From: Archangium sp.
GTDB lineage: Bacteria > Myxococcota > Myxococcia > Myxococcales > Myxococcaceae
NCBI GenBank assembly: GCA_030681645.1
Contig: JAUXRX010000002.1
Location: forward strand, 1-64,000
Direction of reading: 5' to 3'
DNA length: 64,000 nucleotides
Below are positions 25,193-33,971 of this stretch, in pieces. Within the stretch, counting starts at the first letter, position 1; each line of letters starts with the position of its first letter. The notes under the pieces were generated by a model. That model worked only from the letters and a program-made list of their open reading frames with translations. It had not been told where the DNA came from and made no database searches. The position numbers and the translations under genes were made by a program.

Positions 25193-25642
25193 GTGGCTTT
25201 CTCCCCGACACCACCGCCGACCGGCTTCAGGGTCCGCCCCGCGCGACGCGGCGATGCGGGGCCGATCGTCACGTTGCTGGGCGAGGTCGGGCTCTCGGCA
25301 GATCCGAACACGGTGACGTGGATCATCAGCCACCCCGAGATGGAGCTGATGGTGGCGGCCGACGCGCTCGACAAGGTGATCGGCTTCATCACCCTCTCGC
25401 ATCGCCCGGTGCTGAAGACGGGCGGGCGTGCGGGGACGATCGACGAGCTCAACGTGGCGAAGGCCTGGCAGCGCCGCGGCGTGGGCCGGGAGCTGCTCAA
25501 GCGCGTGGTCGAGCGGGCGAAGGTGTTGTCGGTGAAGCGCCTCGAGGTCGAGACCTACGGCCTGGTGACGGCCGAGCTGAAGGCCTTCTTCGCGGCGTGC
25601 GGCTTCGACCCGGCCGAGGTCGGCGTCTTCCGCCTCAAGTAA
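25193..25642 (+). CDS. GNAT family N-acetyltransferase
   Basis: A 149-residue single-domain GNAT enzyme that transfers an acetyl group from acetyl-CoA to an unknown amine. The fold is seen from FRVRPARRGDAGPIVTLLGE, the central strands IGFITLSHRP, and the acetyl-CoA loop QRRGVGRELLKRVVERA (motif A), ending with FFAACGFDPAEVGVFRL. The start is the GTG at 25,193. The last eight bases overlap, tail to tail, with the PilZ gene on the opposite strand. Confidence 0.88.
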   Translation: MAFSPTPPPTGFRVRPARRGDAGPIVTLLGEVGLSADPNTVTWIISHPEMELMVAADALDKVIGFITLSHRPVLKTGGRAGTIDELNVAKAWQRRGVGRELLKRVVERAKVLSVKRLEVETYGLVTAELKAFFAACGFDPAEVGVFRLK

Positions 25643-25973
25643 GAGGAGCGCCGCGAGTCGAGAGCATGCGCGCGACCGCCTCGAGGCGCGCCCGCACGCC
25701 GGACTTCACGTTGACGAAGCGCACGCCCACCGCCTCACCGCGAATCCACGAGACCACGCCCTCGAGTTCGAAGATCTCGCCCTCGACCGTGAGGGACAGG
25801 GACAGCGCTTCCCCCACGGAGTACGGCGTCTTGCTGCGCAGGCACAGGCCACCCGAGGAGAAGTTGATGGAGAAGGCGTTGAGCGCCTTCGCCGCGTCGC
25901 TCGCCCGGGAGAACCGGACGTCGAAGTGGGCCGTGAACCTGGGATCTGAACGCCGCTCGCTACCCGAAGTCAT
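25635..25973 (-). CDS. PilZ-domain protein
   Basis: A 112-residue single PilZ domain, a c-di-GMP receptor fold. The arginine motif is ERRSDPRF near the N-terminus and the second motif is NFSSGGLCL (NxSxxG), both needed for c-di-GMP binding; the rest forms the expected beta-barrel strands (LSLSLTVEGEIFELEGVV, AVGVRFVNV). An upstream in-frame ATG at 26,003 would add ten residues. It is divergent from the cyclic-nucleotide-binding gene with only a few tens of bases between, so the two may share a control region. A link with the nearby pilT is plausible. Confidence 0.85.
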   Translation of the reverse strand: MTSGSERRSDPRFTAHFDVRFSRASDAAKALNAFSINFSSGGLCLRSKTPYSVGEALSLSLTVEGEIFELEGVVSWIRGEAVGVRFVNVKSGVRARLEAVARMLSTRGAPLT

Positions 25974-26017
25974 CAAGCTGAGTGTATCGGAACGACTTGG
26001 CATAAGGTTTCCGGACC

Positions 26018-26518
26018 GTGGAACTCGAACTGACGGGATTCGGGGAATTCGAGGGCGTGGAGCTGCTGCAGAAGCTCCACCTCTTCCAGAAGCTCACCTT
26101 CGACGAGACTTCCCGGCTGGGGAGCATCATCGAGTACCTCGACGTGCCCGCCGAGACGGTGATCATCGAGCAGAACGCGCTCGGTGATGCGCTGTACGTG
26201 ATCGCCAGGGGCGAGGTGCGCATCAGCCGCGACGCCGACGAAGACGGGCAGCACGAGGCCAACGAGGTGATCGGCCGCCTCAAGGACGGCGAGCTCTTCG
26301 GGGAGATGTCGCTCATCGACGACGTGCTCACCTCGGCGCGAGTGACGACGGCCGTGCCCTGCCGCCTGCTCAAGATGCCGCGCGCGGCGTTCGAGGCGAT
26401 GCTCGCGGCCGACGACAAGCTCGCGGTGAAGGTCTACCGCTCGTTCATCCGCACGATGTCGGATCGCCTGCGGCGGGCGAACATGCAGCTCTCGAAGGCC
26501 ACCGTCTTCGCCAAGTAA
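26018..26518 (+). CDS. Cyclic nucleotide-binding domain protein
   Basis: A 166-residue protein made of one cNMP-binding beta-roll domain (VETVIIEQNALGDALYVIARG-like) with the phosphate-binding cassette GELFGEMSLIDDVLTSARV, which keeps the conserved Glu and Arg. It has no DNA-binding helix-turn-helix, so it is not a CRP-type transcription factor but probably a stand-alone sensor. The start is the GTG at 26,018. It lies seven bases before pilT, suggesting co-expression and perhaps cyclic-nucleotide control of pilus retraction or a related motor. Confidence 0.85.
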   Translation: MELELTGFGEFEGVELLQKLHLFQKLTFDETSRLGSIIEYLDVPAETVIIEQNALGDALYVIARGEVRISRDADEDGQHEANEVIGRLKDGELFGEMSLIDDVLTSARVTTAVPCRLLKMPRAAFEAMLAADDKLAVKVYRSFIRTMSDRLRRANMQLSKATVFAK

Positions 26519-26525
26519 GGGAATC

Positions 26526-27602
26526 ATGGAACTCGCGACCTTCAATCAGTTCCTCACGGCGGCCGTGAAGAATGGCGCCTCAGACGTGCACTTCAAGGTG
26601 GGCGCGGCGCCCGCGCTGCGGGTCAACGGACAGCTGCTGCCGGTGAAGGTGCCGGCGCTGCAGCCCGAAGACACGGCGCGCATCGCCAAGCACCTGCTCA
26701 CCCAGAGCCGGTACAAGGGCACGATCGAAGATCTGCAGGACTGGGACACGAGCTACCCGCTCGACGGCGTGGGCCGGTTCCGCGCGAACATCTTCCGCAA
26801 CAAGGGGCACCTGGGCGCGGTGATGCGCTCGATCCCCCTGGTGATCCCCGACTTCGCCAAGCTGGGGCTGCCCAAGGTGCTCGAGAAGATGAGCCAGGAA
26901 GATCGCGGCCTCATCCTGGTCACCGGGGTCACCGGCTCGGGCAAGTCGTCGACGCTCGCGGCGATGGTGAATTACATCAACCAGCACTACCGCAAGCACG
27001 TGGTGACGATCGAAGACCCGATCGAGTTCGTCCACGAAGACAAATTCTCGCGAATGATGCAGCGCGAGATCGGGCCTGACACGCCGGACTTCGGCAAGGC
27101 GCTGCGCGCGGCGATGCGGCAGGACCCCGACGTGATCCTCGTCGGCGAGATGCGCGACGCCGAGACCATCGAGATCGCCATCAAGGCGGCCGAGACGGGC
27201 CACCTGGTGCTGTCCACCGTCCACACGCAGGACGCGTACCGCACCATCAACCGCATCATCGGCGTGTTCCCCCACGAGGCGCAGACCGGCGTGCGCAACC
27301 GGTTGGCGGAGAACCTGCGGGGCAGCATCTCGCAGCGCCTCTTGCCGCACGCGTCGGGCAAGGGCCGCGTGGTGGCCGCCGAGATCATGGTGTCGAACAT
27401 CTCGGTGGTGGAGTTCATCAAGGACCCCGCCCGCACCCACGAGATCAAGGATTTCTGCGAGCGCAGCCACGACATCCTCGGCACGCAGAGCTTCGACCAG
27501 CACCTGGTGCAGCTGCTCCGTGCGGGGCAGATCACGGTGGAGGTGGCGAAGGAAGCGTCGTCGAACCCCAGCGACTTCGAGCGGGCGTTGGCGTTCGACT
27601 GA
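26526..27602 (+). CDS. pilT: PilT-like type IV pilus retraction ATPase
   Basis: A 358-residue secretion/pilus ATPase. Walker A is GVTGSGKS (134-141), the Asp box is HVVTIEDPIEFVH, Walker B is VILVGEMRDAETI and the His box is TGHLVLSTVHT. The C-terminus lacks the zinc-binding domain of PilB/GspE, which identifies it as PilT/PilU. Myxobacteria carry several PilT paralogs, and which one this is cannot be told. The AIRNRG-type motif of classical PilT is replaced by FCERSHDILGTQSFDQHL. It is in an operon with the cyclic-nucleotide-binding protein (7-base gap). Confidence 0.9.
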   Translation: MELATFNQFLTAAVKNGASDVHFKVGAAPALRVNGQLLPVKVPALQPEDTARIAKHLLTQSRYKGTIEDLQDWDTSYPLDGVGRFRANIFRNKGHLGAVMRSIPLVIPDFAKLGLPKVLEKMSQEDRGLILVTGVTGSGKSSTLAAMVNYINQHYRKHVVTIEDPIEFVHEDKFSRMMQREIGPDTPDFGKALRAAMRQDPDVILVGEMRDAETIEIAIKAAETGHLVLSTVHTQDAYRTINRIIGVFPHEAQTGVRNRLAENLRGSISQRLLPHASGKGRVVAAEIMVSNISVVEFIKDPARTHEIKDFCERSHDILGTQSFDQHLVQLLRAGQITVEVAKEASSNPSDFERALAFD

Positions 27603-27851
27603 GGTCAACCATCAACCAACGCCGGCACCAGGGCTGAGCCGGAGCGTCTGGAGTTGACGGACACAACCGTCACGGCTCACCCGACTGAAAGACAGTCGCT
27701 GCAGCTGCTCCGTCAACAAAGAGGACAAGGTTTTTCGGCCCTCCTCCCCCCCCGCTCACCGTCAACAAAGGAGACAACTCACCGGCGGCCACCATCACGA
27801 AGCCAGGTGCACCGCGTGAAACTGGACTGACGTGCAGAGAGGCCCGCCTGC
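27603..27851. other. Intergenic region with short repeats, no gene
   Basis: A 249-base gap between pilT and fhs. It contains a 6-bp inverted repeat TGACGG/CCGTCA (27,655-27,672) and two direct copies of a 16-base motif, GTCAACAAAGAGGACA at 27,712 and GTCAACAAAGGAGACA at 27,761. A third copy, GTCATCAAAGAGGACA, lies at 30,061 on the other side of fhs. An AGAGAGG ribosome-binding site at about 27,836 precedes the TTG of fhs. No coding sequence is supported. Confidence 0.7.
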
Positions 27852-29549
27852 TTGGGCACAGAAGAGATCCAGTCGCCTCCTACACCCTCTGAGCTTCGAC
27901 GGCCGTGGACCGAAAGCCGCCGCGGGACTATCTCGGCGCTCATGCTCCCCATCCTCGACGTGGCAAAGAAGGTCGGTCTCACCGCCGACGATCTGATGCT
28001 GTTCGGCCCGCTGGCGAAGCTGTCCTGGCCCACCCTCCATCGCCTGCGCGCGCAGGGGCAGAAGGGCAAGCTGGTGCTGGTCAGCGCGATGACGCCGACC
28101 AAGTACGGAGAAGGAAAGACCACCACCTCGATCGGCCTGGTGCAGGGCCTCGCGCGCCGCGGCGTGAAGGCGATGGCCGCGCTGCGTGAGCCGTCGCTCG
28201 GCCCCGTCTTCGGCGCCAAGGGCGGCGGCACCGGCGGTGGCCAGGCGGAGATCATGCCGTCGGCCCGCATCAACCTGCACTGCACCGGCGACATGCACGC
28301 GATCACGGCGGCCAACAACCTGCTCGCCGCGCTGGTGGACAACGCGATCAACTTCGATCAACGCCGCTTCAAGCAGGTCACCTGGAAGCGCTGCATCGAC
28401 ATGAACGATCGCTTCCTGCGCGAGACGGTGATCGGCCTGGGCGGCTCGGCCAACGGGGTACCCCGCCAGGACGGCTTCGACATCACGGCCGCGTCCGAGG
28501 TGATGGCGACGCTCTGCCTGGCCGACGGCGTCAAGGACCTCAAGGCGCGCCTCGGCCGGCTGATCGTCGGCATCGACAAGGAGAACAAGCCCGTCACCGC
28601 TGGTGACCTGAACGCAGTCGGCGCCATGGCCGCGCTGCTCGGCGACGCGCTGTTGCCCAACCTCGCGCAGACGACCGAGGGCGTGCCCACGCTGGTGCAC
28701 GGCGGCCCCTTCGCCAACATCGCCCACGGCTGCAACTCCGTGATGGCCACCCGCGCGGCGCTCTCGCTGGCCGACATCGTGGTCACCGAGGCCGGCTTCG
28801 CCTTCGACCTCGGCGGCGAGAAGTTCCTCGATCTCAAGTGCCGCATGTCGGGCCTCTGGCCTTCGGCGGTGGTGCTGGTGGTGACCGCGCGCGCGATGAG
28901 GGCACACGGCGGCGACGAGCCGGGCCTGCCCTCGATCGAGCGCGGCTTCGCCAACGTGAAGCGTCATCTCGCGTCGATCCGCGGCTTCGGGATCGAGCCC
29001 GTGCTCTCGCTCAACGTCTTCGCGCAGGACACCGAAGAAGAGCTGGCGCTGGTGGAGAAGCTGGCGCGGGCCGAGAACGTGGCAGTCGCGCGGAACGCCG
29101 GGTACCTCCAGGGCGGTGCAGGCAGCGAGACGATCGCCGCCGCCGTCGAGGAGGCGCTCAAGAAGCCGGCCACCCCGCCCCGCTACACCTACGAGCTGAG
29201 CGATCCTTTCGAGCAGAAGGTCAGCTCGGTGGCGAAGAAGATCTACGGCGCGAAGGGCGCGGAGCTCTCGGGCGAGGCGCAGAAAGACATGGAGCGCCTG
29301 CGCAAGTGGGGCTTCGGCGATCTGCCCGTGTGCATGGCGAAGACGCACCTCTCGCTCTCGGATGATCCCGCGAAGCAAGGCGCGCCGACCGACTTCACCG
29401 TGACCGTACGGCAGGTGCGCGTGTCGGCAGGTGCCGGCTTCCTGCTCGCGTTGACCGGAGAGATCCTCACCATGCCGGGACTGCCGAAGGTCCCCGCGGC
29501 GTACGGGCTCGACCTCACCGAAGAAGGCGAAGTCGTCGGCGTTCACTGA
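27852..29549 (+). CDS. fhs: Formate-tetrahydrofolate ligase
   Basis: A 565-residue ATP-dependent enzyme that makes 10-formyl-THF from formate, feeding one-carbon units into purine, glycine and methionine metabolism. Family marks: PTKYGEGKTTT (P-loop region), FGAKGGGTGGGQAEIMP (signature 1 of the family), VTEAGFAFDLGGEKF (signature 2) and a length close to the usual 555-560. The start is taken as the TTG at 27,852, because an AGAGAGG ribosome-binding site lies upstream; an ATG at 27,942 (MLPILDVAKKVGL) is an alternative. It is flanked on both sides by noncoding or decayed DNA and short repeats, so it stands alone. Confidence 0.93.
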   Translation: MGTEEIQSPPTPSELRRPWTESRRGTISALMLPILDVAKKVGLTADDLMLFGPLAKLSWPTLHRLRAQGQKGKLVLVSAMTPTKYGEGKTTTSIGLVQGLARRGVKAMAALREPSLGPVFGAKGGGTGGGQAEIMPSARINLHCTGDMHAITAANNLLAALVDNAINFDQRRFKQVTWKRCIDMNDRFLRETVIGLGGSANGVPRQDGFDITAASEVMATLCLADGVKDLKARLGRLIVGIDKENKPVTAGDLNAVGAMAALLGDALLPNLAQTTEGVPTLVHGGPFANIAHGCNSVMATRAALSLADIVVTEAGFAFDLGGEKFLDLKCRMSGLWPSAVVLVVTARAMRAHGGDEPGLPSIERGFANVKRHLASIRGFGIEPVLSLNVFAQDTEEELALVEKLARAENVAVARNAGYLQGGAGSETIAAAVEEALKKPATPPRYTYELSDPFEQKVSSVAKKIYGAKGAELSGEAQKDMERLRKWGFGDLPVCMAKTHLSLSDDPAKQGAPTDFTVTVRQVRVSAGAGFLLALTGEILTMPGLPKVPAAYGLDLTEEGEVVGVH

Positions 29550-29552
29550 CGC

Positions 29553-29998
29553 GTGGCCTCCGATCCAGACAGTCGTTCCCTTCGGAAGGCGCTGGAAGAG
29601 ACCCAGGCACGCCTCAAGACCGCGCTCGACCTGGTCTCGAGCAGCGACATCAACAGGCGCTGCGAGACGAGGTCTCGCTTCGAGACAGGTTGGCTGTGCA
29701 CGAGCAGGACAAGGACGAGCCGAGGAGCGCCTTCACGCCCTGCAGGTCGAATTGGCCGAGCTGCAGCGACGGCTCGGGCTCCTCGACGAAACGACTCCGC
29801 GGTCGTCGGACGCCCAGTCGCCCCGATCAAGAAGTGCAGCTCCGATCGGATCACCTTCACGACCCTCCACGTCACGTGCGGCGAAGGCCGGAACGCCCTG
29901 CGGTTGGGGAACGACGTTCTGGCCCTGGCGCGAGCGTGTCGTCGTTGCGACTTCACTGAACTGTACGCCGACAGCCCGCAGGAGTTGCTCACCAGCTG
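29553..29998 (+). pseudogene. Decayed coiled-coil gene with frameshifts
   Basis: Starting at the GTG at 29,553 the reading begins coherently (RSLRKALEETQARLKTALDL), but protein-like sequence then jumps frame. Around 29,660-29,722 a second frame gives QALRDEVSLRDRLAVHEQDK, and from about 29,725-29,790 a third frame gives ERLHALQVELAELQRRLGLL, all of them heptad-like. A Cys-containing stretch (LHVTCGEGRNALRLGNDV) follows in the first frame until the stop at 29,998. At least two small frameshifts are needed to rebuild one protein. No family is recognised; parent gene unknown. Confidence 0.55.
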
Positions 29999-30369
29999 AA
30001 GAACACGTTCATCGCCGCGGCGTGCCGCATCGGTGACGCGCCGGCGCCCGGCTGCTGCTTGTCATCAAAGAGGACACCGCGTCCCATCAAGGCCGTCGCT
30101 TACGGTGCCGGCAGCCGGTTCTGATCGAAGCCCGCCCGCTGTCCGAAGCGCGTGTCGTTGAAGGCGAGGAAGACCTCGTCCCACGCCACCACCATGAACG
30201 GTCGGATCGGGGCCGTCGGTGCGCGTCGAACCACCCCATGCGGCTCATGGGCGAGGTCCTGGGCCGAGGCGACGGGGGCCAGCAGCACCGACACAGCACC
30301 AGGAGACGGAGACTCACGCGTCCCACACAGTAGCGGGGCTAAGCCCGCAAAAGCCCTCGGAAAATCACG
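29999..30369. other. Decayed intergenic stretch before the nuo operon
   Basis: Holds the third GTCAWCAAAG motif copy (30,061-30,076) and, on the minus strand from 30,330 down to 30,100, a remnant of a secreted protein: a signal-peptide-like start (VSLRLLV then, after a one-base shift, VSVLLAPVASAQ) followed by RPFMVVAWDEVFLAFNDTRF. No complete gene is present. Confidence 0.55.
30100..30330 (-). pseudogene. Remnant of a secreted protein gene
   Basis: On the minus strand a GTG near 30,321 starts a basic, hydrophobic leader; after a frame change the sequence continues as VSVLLAPVASAQDLAHEPHG and ends FGQRAGFDQNRLPAP before a TAA. Both the leader and the mature part look like an exported protein, but neither frame alone encodes both. 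The remnant is about 75 codons, and no family is recognised. Confidence 0.4.
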
Positions 30370-30398
30370 TTGACTCCGTGAGGGGGCCTCCCTAGAAG
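30370..30398 (+). promoter_or_regulatory. Sigma-70-type promoter for the nuo operon
   Basis: TTGACT (30,370-30,375), a 17-base spacer, then TAGAAG (30,393-30,398). It lies about 35 bases before the nuoC TTG start. The -35 box is near consensus and the spacing is ideal; the -10 box is weaker. Confidence 0.55.
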
Positions 30399-30432
30399 AA
30401 CCGCGCCTCATTTCTCTCCCCAGGGACCCCAC

Positions 30433-30963
30433 TTGAGCACTTTCGCGCTCGATCAGATTCAGGCCCAGATCCCCCAGGCGCTCGTCGAACGGTACAAAGA
30501 CCGGACCGGCGAAGCGTGGGGCGTCGTCGCCCGTGAGCACATCGTGGAGGTCGCGAAGCTGCTCAAAGAGAAGCTCGGCTTCCGCCTCTTCATCTCGATG
30601 GACGCGGTCGATCGCCTCCACCTCGCCCCCGAGGAGCAGGACCCGCGTTTCGAGGTCCTCTACTTCCTCAAGAACATCGAGCGGAACGAGCACGCCCGCC
30701 TCAAGGTGCGCGTCAACGAAGACCAGGACGTCCCGTCGATCATCAAGGTCTTCCAGGGCGCCGAGTGGGGCGAGCGCTTCGTGTGGGACTTCTACGGCGT
30801 GCTCTTCGCCGGTGGCGTGAAGCGCCGCATCCTCATGTACGAGGAGTTCGTCGGCCACGCCCTGCGCAAGGACTACCCGCTGCGCGGCCGCCAGAACCTC
30901 ATCCCCGAGCGGCCCATTCAGGACATCTTCCGCGGCCCCGGCACCAACGGCGTGCAGGACTAA
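30433..30963 (+). CDS. nuoC: NADH-quinone oxidoreductase subunit C
   Basis: A 176-residue peripheral-arm subunit of respiratory complex I (30-kDa subunit family). Recognisable segments: FEVLYFLKNIERNEHARLKV, EWGERFVWDFYGVLF and, close to the end, LRKDYPLRGR. The start is the TTG at 30,433. It is the first gene of the operon; nuoA and nuoB, which usually precede it, are missing here and the upstream DNA is decayed. It is not fused to nuoD, from which it is 30 bases apart. Confidence 0.93.
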   Translation: MSTFALDQIQAQIPQALVERYKDRTGEAWGVVAREHIVEVAKLLKEKLGFRLFISMDAVDRLHLAPEEQDPRFEVLYFLKNIERNEHARLKVRVNEDQDVPSIIKVFQGAEWGERFVWDFYGVLFAGGVKRRILMYEEFVGHALRKDYPLRGRQNLIPERPIQDIFRGPGTNGVQD

Positions 30964-30993
30964 CTCTCTTTCCGAATCACCAGAGGTACGCAC

Positions 30994-32223
30994 ATGGCAT
31001 CAGCCGGTGACGAATACGATCCGACTCCGAGCGAGGACGAGCTCGAGGCGCATCTTCAGACGCGCAACATGGTGGTGAACCTGGGGCCCTCGCACCCCGC
31101 CACGCACGGCACCGTGCGCCTGCGCATCGAGCTCGACGGCGAGACCATCGTGAAGATGGACACCGAGATCGGCTTCCTCCACCGCGGCTTCCAGAAGAGC
31201 TGCGAGAACGTCACCTGGACCCAGGTGCTGCCGTACACCGACCGCCTCGACTACGTGGCGTGCCTGCAGAACAACTTCGGCTACCTCTCGGCCGTCGAGA
31301 CCCTGATGGGCATCGATATCCCCGAGCGGGCCAAGTACATCCGCGTGATCGGCGCCGAGCTGCACCGCGTGGCCAGCCACCTCACCACCGCCGGCGCCCT
31401 GGCGCTCGAGCTGGGCGGCTTCTCGGCCTTCCTCTACGCGATGGAAGCGCGCGAGCTGATCACCGACCGCGTCACCGAGCTCACGGGCGCGCGCCTCACC
31501 ACCAGCTACGGCCGCATCGGCGGCTTGAACCGCGACATCCCCGACGGCTGGAAGGACAAGGTCCTCAAGAGCCTCGTCAAGATCGAGGAAGTCGCGTCGG
31601 AGATGGACGCGCTGCTCTCGCGCAACCGCATCTTCACCGATCGCACCAAGGGCACCGGCGTGATCACGAAGGACGACGCGCTCGACTTCGGCTTCACCGG
31701 GCCCTGCCTGCGCGCGTGCGGCGTGAACTACGACATCCGCAAGGCGAAGCCCTACTGGGTCTACGACAAGCTCGATTTCACCGTGCCGATTGGCCACAAC
31801 GGCGACAACTTCGATCGCTACTACATGCGCATGCTGGAGATCGTCGAGTCGCTCAAGATGATCCGCCAGTGCTTCGCCGAGATGCCCGAGGGCCCGGTGA
31901 TGATCGACGACTGGCGCATCGCGCTGCCTCCGAAGGAGAACGTCTACAACTCCATCGAAGGCGTGATCGCGCACTTCAAGCTGGTGATGGAAGGCGTGCC
32001 CGTCCCCGAAGGCGAGGTCTACCACTCGACCGAGTCGCCCAACGGTGAGCTGGGCTGGTACCTGCGCAGCGACGGCAGCGGCCGCCCCTACAAGGTGCAC
32101 GTGCGTGCGCCCGGTTACCAGATCCTCTCCGCGCTGGGCCGCCTGTGCGAAGGGCGCATGCTGGCGGATCTGATTCCCACCTTTGACACGATCAACATGA
32201 TCGGCGGGGAGGTCGAGCAGTGA
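30994..32223 (+). CDS. nuoD: NADH-quinone oxidoreductase subunit D
   Basis: A 409-residue 49-kDa subunit of complex I, which helps form the quinone-binding site. Family marks: MVVNLGPSHPATHGTVRLR near the N-terminus, GFLHRGFQK, LHRVASHLTT, TSYGRIGGLNRDIPDGW, and FDTINMIGGEVEQ at the end (close to DxxxxxxxxEVDR of the family; here EVEQ). An AGAGGT ribosome-binding site precedes the ATG. The stop overlaps the GTG of nuoG. Confidence 0.95.
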   Translation: MASAGDEYDPTPSEDELEAHLQTRNMVVNLGPSHPATHGTVRLRIELDGETIVKMDTEIGFLHRGFQKSCENVTWTQVLPYTDRLDYVACLQNNFGYLSAVETLMGIDIPERAKYIRVIGAELHRVASHLTTAGALALELGGFSAFLYAMEARELITDRVTELTGARLTTSYGRIGGLNRDIPDGWKDKVLKSLVKIEEVASEMDALLSRNRIFTDRTKGTGVITKDDALDFGFTGPCLRACGVNYDIRKAKPYWVYDKLDFTVPIGHNGDNFDRYYMRMLEIVESLKMIRQCFAEMPEGPVMIDDWRIALPPKENVYNSIEGVIAHFKLVMEGVPVPEGEVYHSTESPNGELGWYLRSDGSGRPYKVHVRAPGYQILSALGRLCEGRMLADLIPTFDTINMIGGEVEQ

Positions 32224-33968
32224 GCGACGAGAAGAAGGTCGAAGCACCGAAGCCCGCAGCAGCGCCGCCTCCTCCGGGGCCGCCGCCTCCGAAGAACCCC
32301 GGCTTCGTCACCCTGGTGATCGACGGCAAGCAGGTCGTCGCCAAGCCGGGCACCAACATGATCGACGCCGCGAAGTCCGTGGGCGTCGACATTCCCTACT
32401 ACTGCTACCACCCCCGCCTCACCGTCGCGGCCAACTGCCGCATGTGCATGGTCGAGTCGTCGGCGGCGCCTCCGGGCAAGCTGGTACCCGCGTGCCAGAC
32501 GGGCATCACCGAAGGCGCGGTGATCAAGACCGACACCGAGAAGGTGCGCGCCCAGCAGAAGATGGTGATGGAGTTCCTGCTGCTCAACCACCCCGTCGAC
32601 TGCTCGATCTGCGACCAGGCCGGCGAGTGCAAGCTGCAGGACTACTACATGCGGTACGACTTCGAGCCGTCGCGGCTCGAGGGCGCGAAGATCCTCCGCA
32701 ACAAGCGCAAGAAGCTCTCAGACCTGGTGGTGCTCGACCAGGAGCGCTGCATTCTGTGCACCCGCTGCGTGCGCTTCATGGAAGAGGTGGCCAAGGCCCC
32801 GCAGCTCGGCGTGTTCGGCCGCGGCTCGCACGAGGTCGTCGACATCTCGCCCGCGTACGGAAAGCTCGACTCGAACTACTCGGGCAACATCGTCGATCTC
32901 TGCCCGGTCGGCGCGCTGCTCAACACCGACTTCCGCTTCCGCGCCCGCGCGTGGTTCCTCTCGGCGGCGCCCTCGGTGTGCAACGGCTGCTCGCGCGGCT
33001 GCTCGATCTACGCCGACTTCATGGGGCAGGACACGTACCGCTTCCGCCCCCGTGAGAACGAGGCCATCAACAAGAGCTGGATGTGTGACACCGGCCGGCT
33101 CTCGTACAAGGCGCTCAACAAGCACCGCGTGCAGCAGAACGGCATCGGCCGCGGCGCCGACGTGAAGGACGTGAGCACCGCCGAGGCGCTCAAGTTCGCG
33201 GTCGACCAGCTGCGCGCGCACGAGGGCAAGGTGGCCTTCATGGCGTCCCCCGTGGCGTCGAACGAAGACCTGCTCGCAGGCCTCGCCTTCGCCCGCGACG
33301 TGCTCAAGGTGAAGTCGGTGTACGCGTCGGGCCGCCCCGACGGCGAGGGCGACAACTTCCTGGTCAAGGCCGACAAGAACCCCAACCGCAAGGGCCTCGA
33401 GGCCATCGCGAAGGGCTTCGGGCTCGAGCTCAAGGCGTTCGGCGAGCTGACGAAGGCGATCGACGCCGGCACGGTGACCGCCCTGTTCGGGCTCGGCGCC
33501 GAGGTGCCCGAGGGCGACGAGGCCTTCGCGGCCCGCGCGCAGAAGCTCGCGCTGCTGGTGGTCACCGCCACCAGCGAGTCGAAGGTGACCGAGGTGGCCC
33601 ACGTGGTGCTCGCCGCCGCGGCGCACGTCGAGGACGAGGGCTCGTACATCCAGGAAGCGGGCATCGTGCAGCGCTTCCGCCGCGCCTACCCGCCCAAGGG
33701 TGACTCGCAGCCGCACTGGAAGTGGGCGGTCGAGCTCGCGCGAGCGCTCGGGCTCGAAATGAAGGCCGCCTCGTCGCGGGAGATCTTCAAGCAGCTGGCG
33801 CCCACCGTGCCCGAGCTGGCCGCCTTCGAGTGGGACAAGAAGGCCCCGATGAATCAGAAGCGCCCGGGCATCAGCACGATGGCCGCGGCTGCCGATGGCC
33901 GCCCCATGGGGTGGCGTGAGCAGGGCGTTCCCAACCTCCGCGGTCTCTCGCTTCCCCCAGGTACCTGA
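32220..33968 (+). CDS. nuoG: NADH-quinone oxidoreductase subunit G
   Basis: A 582-residue iron-sulfur subunit of complex I. The 2Fe-2S ligands are C62, C73, C76 and C92; the His-ligated 4Fe-4S cluster is H124, C128, C131, C137; a second 4Fe-4S cluster is C177, C180, C183 with C228. C254, C257, C261 and C289 fit the extra N7 cluster found only in some bacteria. The remaining molybdopterin-oxidoreductase-like region is short: the protein is well below E. coli NuoG (about 908 residues). The N-terminus has a Pro/Ala-rich leader of about 25 residues before the ferredoxin domain. The GTG start overlaps the nuoD stop. Confidence 0.93.
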   Translation: MSDEKKVEAPKPAAAPPPPGPPPPKNPGFVTLVIDGKQVVAKPGTNMIDAAKSVGVDIPYYCYHPRLTVAANCRMCMVESSAAPPGKLVPACQTGITEGAVIKTDTEKVRAQQKMVMEFLLLNHPVDCSICDQAGECKLQDYYMRYDFEPSRLEGAKILRNKRKKLSDLVVLDQERCILCTRCVRFMEEVAKAPQLGVFGRGSHEVVDISPAYGKLDSNYSGNIVDLCPVGALLNTDFRFRARAWFLSAAPSVCNGCSRGCSIYADFMGQDTYRFRPRENEAINKSWMCDTGRLSYKALNKHRVQQNGIGRGADVKDVSTAEALKFAVDQLRAHEGKVAFMASPVASNEDLLAGLAFARDVLKVKSVYASGRPDGEGDNFLVKADKNPNRKGLEAIAKGFGLELKAFGELTKAIDAGTVTALFGLGAEVPEGDEAFAARAQKLALLVVTATSESKVTEVAHVVLAAAAHVEDEGSYIQEAGIVQRFRRAYPPKGDSQPHWKWAVELARALGLEMKAASSREIFKQLAPTVPELAAFEWDKKAPMNQKRPGISTMAAAADGRPMGWREQGVPNLRGLSLPPGT

Positions 33969-33971
33969 CCC

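Noticed and set aside
27603..27851. Riboswitch or sRNA upstream of fhs
   Set aside because: No conserved riboswitch core could be recognised; only short repeats and one 6-bp inverted repeat.
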